A DNA stretch of 20,481 nucleotides from a virus, in IMG/VR virus record IMGVR_UViG_3300032006_000119, positions 1 through 20,481 of that record; one strand, given 5' to 3'. The notes under the pieces are model-generated. The model saw only the letters and a list, made by a program, of their open reading frames with translations. It did no database searches and was not told where the DNA came from. Made by a program: the position numbers and the translations under genes. Shown piece by piece: positions 12,662 to 19,054 of this stretch (positions within the stretch are counted from its first letter, which is position 1; each line of letters opens with the position of its first letter).

Positions 12662-14557
12662 ATGGCTAGTCAAGTCTCGCCTGGTGTCGTTATTAAAGAA
12701 CGTGACCTGTCGAATGCAGTTGTAGTTGGTGATGTCGCACTAACTGCTGCTTTCGCAACAACCTTTGCAAAAGGTCCAGTAGGAACTATTACATCAATCT
12801 CATCTGAAAGAGAATTGATTGATCAATTTGGTAGTCCTTCTGCATCTAATGCATCTGATTGGCTGGTCGCATCAGAATATCTTGCATACGGCGGTAGGCT
12901 CGCTGTTGTTAGAGCAGAAACAGGAGTAGTTAATGCAACTGCAACTGGAACTGGAGTTCTAGTAAAAAATAAAACAGATTTCGAGGCAGGAGCTTCTAGT
13001 GAAACTCTACTCGCTCGTTACGCTGGAACAGAAGGTAATAAGTATCGTGTCGTAGTAATTGACCGTGGTGCTGACCAAATCCTTGGAGTTAATGCTCATG
13101 GATTAAGTGTTGGTGGTACATACAACGATGGTACTAACAACCACGAAGTGTATGAAGTAATTGATACTAATACAATTGCTGTTATTAACGCAACTGCTAA
13201 AGCAACTGTTGCTGGTACTACACTTTCAATCGCTCCTTGGTACAACAACACATCGATTGCATCAACAGGTCTTAAGTTAAGTGCAGTTGGTCCTCGTCCT
13301 GGTACATCAGCATTTGCTGCTGAAGCATACCTTTCATGGGATGAAGTTCATGTTGCTGTAGTAGATGAGACAACAAACACAGTCTTAGAAAGATTTACAT
13401 ATCTCTCGAAGTTAAGTGATGCTAAGACCCCAGAGGGTGCATCAAACTACTGGAGAGATGTTATTAATAACGAGTCATCTTACATCTATAGTGGTGCTGA
13501 GATAACTTCTGGACTTCAAGCAACAGGAAATGCTTGGGGTAATACCGCTGCTTCTTATGCAGCAACATCAGGAGCACCTGAAAAGATGAAGTTAGCTCTT
13601 ACAAGAGAGACACTTCTTTCTGGTGGTACTGATGATTATGTTTATACCTCTGGTGAGATACAAACTGCTTATGGTTTATTCAACGATACTGAGTCAACTT
13701 CAGTTGATTTCGTTATCATGGGTGGATCTATGGCAGCAGAATCAGATACTAAAGTAAAAGCAAACGCAGTTATCGGTGTTGCTACAAGCAGAACTGATTG
13801 TGTTGCTTTTGTATCTCCTCATGGTGGAAACCAAATCGCTGCTTCTGGTGGTGCTTTGACTTCTACTGCACAAAGAGATAATACAATTGCATTCTTTGAT
13901 TCATTACCATCAACATCATATGCTGTTTTTGATAGTGGTATCAAGTATACATATGATCGCTTTAATGACAAGTATGTTTATGTTGGTTGCAACGGAGACA
14001 TTGCTGGTCTATGTGTAAGAACATCTGAAACTGTAGATGACTGGATTTCACCTGCTGGACTTAACCGTGGCGGTCTCCGCAATGTAGTTAAGTTAGCATA
14101 CAATCCTAACAAAGCAGATAGAGACGAATTGTATCAGTCAAGAATCAACCCAGTTGTTTCCTTCCCTGGTTCTGGTCCTGTCCTATTCGGTGACAAGACT
14201 GCTCTTGCTTCACCTTCCGCGTTTGACAGAATTAATGTTCGCCGTCTATTCCTCAATATTGAGGCTAGAGCAGAAGGACTTGCGAAGCAAGTACTATTCG
14301 AGCAAAATGATTCTATTACAAGAGGTGGTTTCAATTCCGCTATTACTTCTTACCTAGCAGAAGTACAAGCACGCCGTGGTCTAACTGACTACTTGGTTGT
14401 ATGTGATGAAACAAATAACACACCTGCTGTTATAGATCGCAACGAGTTTGTTGCTGAACTCTACCTAAAACCAACTCGCTCAATTAATTATGTAACGGTT
14501 ACAGTAACCGCAACGAGAACTGGCGTGGCTTTCTCTGAAGTCACTGGCCGTGGGTAG
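12662..14557 (+). CDS. 18: gp18 contractile tail sheath protein
   Basis: The product is 631 aa (T4 gp18 is 659 aa). Sheath subunits surround the tail tube and contract to drive it through the host envelope. The N-terminus S-P-G-V-V-I-K-E-R-D-L-S, the A-F-A-T-T-F-A-K-G-P-V-G segment and the C-terminal R-S-I-N-Y-V-T-V-T-V-T-A-T-R-T-G block are the conserved core and linker strands that interlock neighbouring subunits. The variable Gly/Thr-rich middle fits the surface domains. A clear SD (GGAGAGG) and promoter precede it. A GATAAATT motif at the stop introduces gp19. No sign of truncation or frameshift. Confidence 0.96.
   Translation: MASQVSPGVVIKERDLSNAVVVGDVALTAAFATTFAKGPVGTITSISSERELIDQFGSPSASNASDWLVASEYLAYGGRLAVVRAETGVVNATATGTGVLVKNKTDFEAGASSETLLARYAGTEGNKYRVVVIDRGADQILGVNAHGLSVGGTYNDGTNNHEVYEVIDTNTIAVINATAKATVAGTTLSIAPWYNNTSIASTGLKLSAVGPRPGTSAFAAEAYLSWDEVHVAVVDETTNTVLERFTYLSKLSDAKTPEGASNYWRDVINNESSYIYSGAEITSGLQATGNAWGNTAASYAATSGAPEKMKLALTRETLLSGGTDDYVYTSGEIQTAYGLFNDTESTSVDFVIMGGSMAAESDTKVKANAVIGVATSRTDCVAFVSPHGGNQIAASGGALTSTAQRDNTIAFFDSLPSTSYAVFDSGIKYTYDRFNDKYVYVGCNGDIAGLCVRTSETVDDWISPAGLNRGGLRNVVKLAYNPNKADRDELYQSRINPVVSFPGSGPVLFGDKTALASPSAFDRINVRRLFLNIEARAEGLAKQVLFEQNDSITRGGFNSAITSYLAEVQARRGLTDYLVVCDETNNTPAVIDRNEFVAELYLKPTRSINYVTVTVTATRTGVAFSEVTGRG
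14496..14510. repeat. 15-base inverted repeat in the gp18 C-terminal coding region
   Basis: CGGTTAC (14496-14502) and its exact complement GTAACCG (14504-14510) flank one base. It encodes part of a conserved alternating Thr/Val strand, so codon repetition probably explains it. No functional claim is made. Confidence 0.3.
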
Positions 14558-14564
14558 ATAAATT
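14557..14564 (+). promoter_or_regulatory. Weak late promoter motif GATAAATT
   Basis: GATAAATT begins at the last base of gp18, 33 bases before the gp19 ATG. It has one mismatch to the common form. GAGG at 14584-14587 is the SD. Confidence 0.35.
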
Positions 14565-14597
14565 ACACTAAGCATAAAGTAACGAGGTAAAAACAAA

Positions 14598-15179
14598 ATG
14601 GCATTAGCAAGTAATGTAAATGATTTTCTACAGAGAGTTGGTCAGGGCGTTAAGCCCAATATGTTTGAGGTGAGGGTTCCTTTCCCAACTGCTCTGAATA
14701 CAGGTGGTGCAGACGATGAGATTATTACTCTTCTCTGCAAGTCAACGAACCTACCAGGTTCTTCACTAGGAAGTATTGATGTTCCTTTCCGTGGTAGAAC
14801 AGTTAAAATTGTTGGTGATCGCACCTTCGATAACTGGTCTGCTGTATTCTTCAATGATAAAGAAATGAAGATACGCTCAAGATTTGAGAAGTGGATGGAG
14901 AGCATGAATACTCATGAAGGAAACTCTTCTCCTTTATTCACACCAGGTGGTACTTCAAGGTACATGTCTGATGTTGAAGTTGATCAACTTGAAAAGAACA
15001 ATACCGCAAACGGTGAGGTTCTAAGAAGTTATAAACTGTGGCACGCATTCCCAACAAGTATTTCTCAGATTGATCTTGCTTATGATAGCAATGATCAGAT
15101 TGAAGAATTCACTGTTGAATTTCAAATGTCTTACTGGACAGTTGAAGATGGAGGCAAATCTGGCATTTCTATAGCCTGA
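14598..15179 (+). CDS. 19: gp19 tail tube protein
   Basis: The product is 193 aa (T4 gp19 is 163 aa). It polymerises into the inner tube through which DNA passes. The N-terminus D-F-L-Q-R-V-G-Q-G-V-K-P-N-M-F-E-V, the segment L-C-K-S-T-N-L-P-G-S-S-L-G and the V-P-F-R-G-R-T-V-K-I-V-G-D-R-T-F strand pair are typical of the tube/Hcp-like fold. F-Q-M-S-Y-W-T-V at the end is also conserved. It follows gp18 after 40 bases with its own weak promoter and an ACGAGG SD. The stop is part of the gp20 promoter motif. Confidence 0.95.
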   Translation: MALASNVNDFLQRVGQGVKPNMFEVRVPFPTALNTGGADDEIITLLCKSTNLPGSSLGSIDVPFRGRTVKIVGDRTFDNWSAVFFNDKEMKIRSRFEKWMESMNTHEGNSSPLFTPGGTSRYMSDVEVDQLEKNNTANGEVLRSYKLWHAFPTSISQIDLAYDSNDQIEEFTVEFQMSYWTVEDGGKSGISIA

Positions 15180-15185
15180 TAAATA
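15178..15185 (+). promoter_or_regulatory. Late promoter motif GATAAATA
   Basis: GATAAATA overlaps the gp19 stop and lies 25 bases before the gp20 ATG. A perfect palindrome (15182-15199) overlaps its end and the expected transcription start. Confidence 0.55.
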
Positions 15186-15199
15186 GTATTGATACTATT
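15182..15199. repeat. 18-base palindrome in the gp20 leader
   Basis: AATAGTAT, two bases, then ATACTATT: a perfect inverted repeat directly at and after the promoter motif. It could form a small hairpin or be an operator-like site. AT-rich, so chance is possible. Confidence 0.4.
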
Positions 15200-15210
15200 G
15201 GAAATTTGCG

Positions 15211-16917
15211 ATGAGTCAACTATTTGGCTTCCAGATCAACAGAAAACCTGGTAACAAAGGGCAATCTCCTGTACCACCTAATGCTGATGACGCTATAGCA
15301 GTCGCAGCAGGTGGTTACTATGGAACATATGTAGAAACGGACAACCAATCTCGTAACGAGTTTGAGTTGATCCGTAGGTATCGTGACATGGCGATACACC
15401 CAGAAGTTGACAGTGCTGTTGATGAGGTTGTTAATGAATTTGTTGTCAGTGATTTGAATGACAGTCCAGTTGAAATTAACTTAGATAATCTAACTGTAAG
15501 TGCTGGAGTAAAAAATAAAATTCGTGCAGAGTTTGATCATATCAAAAAACTTTTGAACTTTGATCAGAGAGCACATGAAATCGTCCGTTCATGGTATATT
15601 GACGGACGAATTTTTTATCATAAGGTAATTGATTTAGACAACCCTAAGAAAGGTTTACTCGAACTTCGTTATATTGATCCTATGAAGATCAAGAAAGTTC
15701 GTCAAAAATTGGGTGAAGCAAAGAATAAGGATGCTGTAACAAGAGCAGCAGTAAAAGGAACTGCACTAGAACATGAGTATGGAACCTTTGTAGATTACTA
15801 TTTGTATAATCCAAAAGGATTTTATAAGGGTGGTGTACTAGGACCAATAGGAGACATGTCATTGTCTCAAGGAATTAAGATAGCAGTTGATGCAATTACT
15901 TACATACCATCTGGATTGCAAGATCTTAATAAGCGTATGGTGATGAGTTTCTTGCATAAAGCAATTAAATCACTCAACCAACTTCGCATGATTGAAGATG
16001 CGTTGGTTATCTATAGATTATCAAGAGCACCTGAAAGAAGAATTTTTTATATTGATGTAGGTAATCTTCCGAAGATAAAAGCGGAACAATATCTGCGTGA
16101 TGTCATGTCTCGTTACAGAAACAAGTTAGTATATGATGCTAACACTGGTGAGATGCGTGACGATAAAAAGCACATGAGTATGCTTGAAGATTTCTGGTTA
16201 CCTCGTAGAGAGGGTGGTCGTGGAACTGAGATCACCACGCTACCAGGAGGGCAGAACCTTGGCGAACTCAAGGATGTGGAATATTTTAAGAAGAAGCTCT
16301 ATAATTCCCTTAATCTTCCTCCTTCAAGGCTCACAGATGATAACAAAGGATTTAACCTTGGTAAAACCACAGAAGTCCTCCGTGACGAGATTAAGTTTAC
16401 CAAGTTCATTGGAAGATTACGTAAAAGATTTAGCGAACTCTTTCAAGACCTGGTCAAGACGCAACTCATCCTCAAGGGAGTAATAACTCCTGAAGATTGG
16501 GATGAAATGAAAGAGCATATTCAATATGACTATCTCTTTGATAATCATTTCAATGAGTTAAAAGAAATTGAGATGATGAATGCTCGTATGCAAGCAGTCA
16601 CTCAAATGGATCCGTTTGTTGGTAAGTATTATTCTATTGAATATGTTCGTAGAAATATATTGAATCAGAAGGATCAAGAGTATAAGGATATTACTAAGCA
16701 GATTAAAGCAGAGGTTGATCAAGGTCTTCTAATAGATCCAGTTAATGTCACTCAGTTTGATACTATGGATCGTCAGAATATGGCATTTGCTCCAGAAATT
16801 GACGCAGAACAAGCGGCAATTGAAGCAGGACAGGAGCAAGATAGAGCTGATGATCAGCATAAAAAGGATCTAAAATTAGCTAAAGCACAACCTAAGCCTT
16901 CTAGTAATACTAAATAA
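15211..16917 (+). CDS. 20: gp20 portal protein
   Basis: The product is 568 aa (T4 gp20 is 524 aa). Twelve copies form the portal ring at the capsid vertex; it nucleates prohead assembly and is the docking site for gp17 and the neck. Conserved stretches: Y-R-D-M-A-I-H-P-E-V-D-S-A-V-D-E-V-V-N-E near 56-75, R-Y-I-D-P-M-K-I-K-K-V-R near 146-157, R-A-P-E-R-R-I-F-Y-I-D-V-G near 273-285, and L-P-G-G-Q-N-L-G-E. This gene is the usual cyanophage diversity marker. The Gln/Lys/Asp-rich C-terminal end is variable. The stop overlaps the next promoter motif. No defects are seen. Confidence 0.97.
   Translation: MSQLFGFQINRKPGNKGQSPVPPNADDAIAVAAGGYYGTYVETDNQSRNEFELIRRYRDMAIHPEVDSAVDEVVNEFVVSDLNDSPVEINLDNLTVSAGVKNKIRAEFDHIKKLLNFDQRAHEIVRSWYIDGRIFYHKVIDLDNPKKGLLELRYIDPMKIKKVRQKLGEAKNKDAVTRAAVKGTALEHEYGTFVDYYLYNPKGFYKGGVLGPIGDMSLSQGIKIAVDAITYIPSGLQDLNKRMVMSFLHKAIKSLNQLRMIEDALVIYRLSRAPERRIFYIDVGNLPKIKAEQYLRDVMSRYRNKLVYDANTGEMRDDKKHMSMLEDFWLPRREGGRGTEITTLPGGQNLGELKDVEYFKKKLYNSLNLPPSRLTDDNKGFNLGKTTEVLRDEIKFTKFIGRLRKRFSELFQDLVKTQLILKGVITPEDWDEMKEHIQYDYLFDNHFNELKEIEMMNARMQAVTQMDPFVGKYYSIEYVRRNILNQKDQEYKDITKQIKAEVDQGLLIDPVNVTQFDTMDRQNMAFAPEIDAEQAAIEAGQEQDRADDQHKKDLKLAKAQPKPSSNTK
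16909..16916 (+). promoter_or_regulatory. Late promoter motif ACTAAATA
   Basis: ACTAAATA overlaps the gp20 stop codon and lies 20 bases before the gp67-like ATG. It probably drives the core peptide and protease genes. Confidence 0.5.
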
Positions 16918-16936
16918 ATTATATTGAACTCTTATT

Positions 16937-17164
16937 ATGACTGAAAAAGTTGAAGAACCAACATTAGATGTAGGCACTGTCGATATCGTTAACAAGATTA
17001 GGGATAACGATAGAGCGTCTGCTATTGATGATATACATGATTTGTTATTCGCTAACTCAGCGGATGCTATGGCCAAATACAAAGAGGTTGTAGCAAAATC
17101 TATGTTTGATAAACCTACCGAAACAGAGCCAGAGAAAAATGAAACTGATAACGGAACAGATTGA
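16937..17164 (+). CDS. gp67-like prohead core peptide
   Basis: The product is 75 aa, close in size to T4 gp67 (80 aa), a prohead core component. A central helix (about residues 17-57, I-V-N-K-I-R-D-N-D-R-A-S-A-I) resembles the gp67 helix start (I-K-S-N-D). An acidic/polar Glu-Asn-Asp-Thr tail follows, as in gp67. The position between gp20 and gp21 is the same as in T4. The identity is weak at sequence level and rests mainly on size, position and layout. Its last 26 bases overlap the start of gp21 in another frame, implying coupled translation. Confidence 0.65.
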   Translation: MTEKVEEPTLDVGTVDIVNKIRDNDRASAIDDIHDLLFANSADAMAKYKEVVAKSMFDKPTETEPEKNETDNGTD

Positions 17165-17783
17165 AGATATTAAACTCCTTAGAGAGGAGAAAGATGGTAA
17201 GAAACTCCTTTACATTGAAGGAGTATTTTTGCAATCTGAGATCGTTAATCGTAATGGTCGTAAGTATCCTTTTGAAACTCTAAACAGAGAAGTACAAAGA
17301 TACAACGAAGAATATGTAAAGTCTAATAGAGCTTTAGGCGAACTCGGTCATCCAGATGGACCTACAATAAATTTGGATAGAGTATCACATAAAATTGTAG
17401 AACTCCGCGCAGAAGGCAACAACTTCATGGGCAAGGCACAGATCCTTGATACACCTATGGGTAAGATTGCTAAGTCCCTTTTAGATGAGGGTGTTCAACT
17501 AGGAGTTTCTTCAAGAGGTATGGGAAGCATCGATAAAATGGAAGATATTTCTGTAGTAAAAGATGACTTCATGTTGACTACTGCTGCTGATATAGTGGCA
17601 GATCCTTCCGCACCTGATGCATTTGTTAATGGAATCATGGAAGGTAAAGAGTGGGTTTGGCAAAATGGTATCCTTAAGGAGACCGAAGTTGCTAAATACA
17701 AGGGAGCTATGGACGCGGCAAGTCGTGGAAAGCTCGAAGAAAGGACACTTCAAGTCTTTAATGACTTCCTTTCAAAACTTTGA
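17139..17783 (+). CDS. 21: gp21 prohead core protease
   Basis: The product is 214 aa (T4 gp21 is 212 aa). This serine protease (S80 family) is built into the prohead core, activates itself and trims scaffold and capsid proteins. Start ATG 17139 gives M-K-L-I-T-E-Q-I-E-D, the normal family start; a longer TTG-initiated version at 17106 is rejected. Catalytic His is expected at H71 in E-L-G-H-P-D-G-P-T, and nucleophile Ser at S124 in L-G-V-S-S-R-G. The segment A-D-I-V-A-D-P-S-A-P-D-A-F is strongly conserved. The gene overlaps the gp67-like gene and precedes gp22 by 52 bases that hold a new promoter. Confidence 0.95.
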   Translation: MKLITEQIEDIKLLREEKDGKKLLYIEGVFLQSEIVNRNGRKYPFETLNREVQRYNEEYVKSNRALGELGHPDGPTINLDRVSHKIVELRAEGNNFMGKAQILDTPMGKIAKSLLDEGVQLGVSSRGMGSIDKMEDISVVKDDFMLTTAADIVADPSAPDAFVNGIMEGKEWVWQNGILKETEVAKYKGAMDAASRGKLEERTLQVFNDFLSKL

Positions 17784-17786
17784 TTT

Positions 17787-17794
17787 AATAAATA
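17787..17794 (+). promoter_or_regulatory. Late promoter motif AATAAATA
   Basis: AATAAATA lies just after the gp21 stop and 41 bases before the gp22 ATG. GAGGG at 17823-17827 is the SD. Confidence 0.5.
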
Positions 17795-17835
17795 AATCTA
17801 GTAATAATTATACGGAAACTACGAGGGAACTCAAA

Positions 17836-19023
17836 ATGTCAGATATGCTTAACGAAAAGTTTGCGAAGTTAGCCGCTGAGAAGGAAATAGTTGTAGAGGA
17901 CGATCAAACATCGATGCCTACTGTACAAGCAACTGTTATACCTGGAACAGGCAGCGATCCTTCACAAGTTTCTGACGCTCAGACTGCTAATTCTACAGCT
18001 GCTGGCGATCAAGGCACACAACCAACCGTCTCACCATCCGCAGCTCCAAGTGGGCAGTCAATAACTGACTTGGGTGGAAGTACAACTACTCCTAATGAGC
18101 ACGATGAAGATGGAGAAGAAAATCCAGGTGCTAAGGCGGCTGCTCCTGTTGGAGATAAGGCAGCACAAAGCGATGGATCTGCTCAGACTGGTAGCATCAA
18201 TGATGCTGGCGATCAGGGTACACAACCCACAGTTGGTGCTGAAGTAGCATACGGAACTGGAATTGGTAGTGCAGTTACATATCCTATTCATGCAGGATTT
18301 GAATTGGATGTTTCCGATGACATCAAAGCCCTATTAGAGGGAACAGAACTCTCTGAAGAGTTTGCCGAGAAAGCAAAGACAATTTTCGAGGCTGCTGTTA
18401 AAGCAAAACTTCAGGAAGAGTATAACAAGCTTGTAGAACACTTTGCCAAAGAAACAGAAGAGAAGATCGCCGTAGGTATTAAAGATCTCTCTGAAGATGT
18501 TAATGGTACAGTTAACTACGCCGTGAGACAATGGCTCGAAGAGAATCAGTTAGCCGTTGATCGTGGTATAAAGAATGAGATAACAGAAGACTTCATTGCA
18601 GGTCTGAAGAATCTCTTTGAAGAGCACTACATTTCTATCCCCGATGAGAAAGTCGATGTGGTAGAAGGTATGGCTGATCAAATTCGTGAGATGGAAACTC
18701 GCCTTGACGAACAGGTCAAGTCTAATGTGAAACTACAAACCCGTCTAAATGAGACTGCAAAAACAAATATTCTGAACACTGTTTCAGAAGGACTAGCAGA
18801 TACTCAGAAGGACAAACTCAGCAAGCTCGCTGAAGCAGTTGAGTTCGTTTCTGAAGAAGATTACACCAAGAAAGTTAATACTCTCAAGGAGTCATACTTC
18901 AAAGAAGCAACCGCAACTCCTAGTGAGATTGCAAATGAGTCTCCAGTAGAAGGAGCATCAGATAAGGATGTGACACCAGCAATGGCAAGCTACCTTGATG
19001 CGATGAATCGCTGGAACGCTTAA
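17836..19023 (+). CDS. 22: gp22 prohead scaffold protein
   Basis: The product is 395 aa from ATG 17836 (T4 gp22 is 269 aa). It forms the internal core around which gp23 assembles and is later degraded by gp21. The C-terminal 240 residues are charged and helical (E-E-F-A-E-K-A-K-T-I-F-E-A-A-V-K-A-K-L), typical of the scaffold, with the usual Y-L-D-A-M-N-R-W end. The N-terminal 150 residues are a low-complexity Gly/Ala/Pro/Thr/Gln linker with a repeated G-D-Q-G-T-Q-P-T-V motif at 57-65 and 125-133, making it longer than T4's. A-L-L-E-G at 165-169 fits the gp21 cleavage rule ([I/L]-x-E, then Ala/Gly/Ser). A longer start at 17617 would run through gp21 and is rejected. Confidence 0.93.
   Translation: MSDMLNEKFAKLAAEKEIVVEDDQTSMPTVQATVIPGTGSDPSQVSDAQTANSTAAGDQGTQPTVSPSAAPSGQSITDLGGSTTTPNEHDEDGEENPGAKAAAPVGDKAAQSDGSAQTGSINDAGDQGTQPTVGAEVAYGTGIGSAVTYPIHAGFELDVSDDIKALLEGTELSEEFAEKAKTIFEAAVKAKLQEEYNKLVEHFAKETEEKIAVGIKDLSEDVNGTVNYAVRQWLEENQLAVDRGIKNEITEDFIAGLKNLFEEHYISIPDEKVDVVEGMADQIREMETRLDEQVKSNVKLQTRLNETAKTNILNTVSEGLADTQKDKLSKLAEAVEFVSEEDYTKKVNTLKESYFKEATATPSEIANESPVEGASDKDVTPAMASYLDAMNRWNA
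18004..18234 (+). repeat. 27-bp repeated motif in gp22 (two separated copies)
   Basis: Copies at 18004-18030 and 18208-18234 both encode G-D-Q-G-T-Q-P-T-V with synonymous changes. Only the ends of the span are repeat; the middle is unique low-complexity coding sequence. Confidence 0.7.
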
Positions 19024-19054
19024 TTATAACCCTATTTACTTTTAAGTTAGAAAA

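Noticed and set aside
17106-17138. TTG-started longer gp21
   Set aside because: The conserved family start is M-K-L-I-T-E at ATG 17139.
17617-17835. Upstream extension of gp22 through gp21
   Set aside because: It overlaps gp21 in another frame; ATG 17836 has its own promoter and SD and gives the expected N-terminus.
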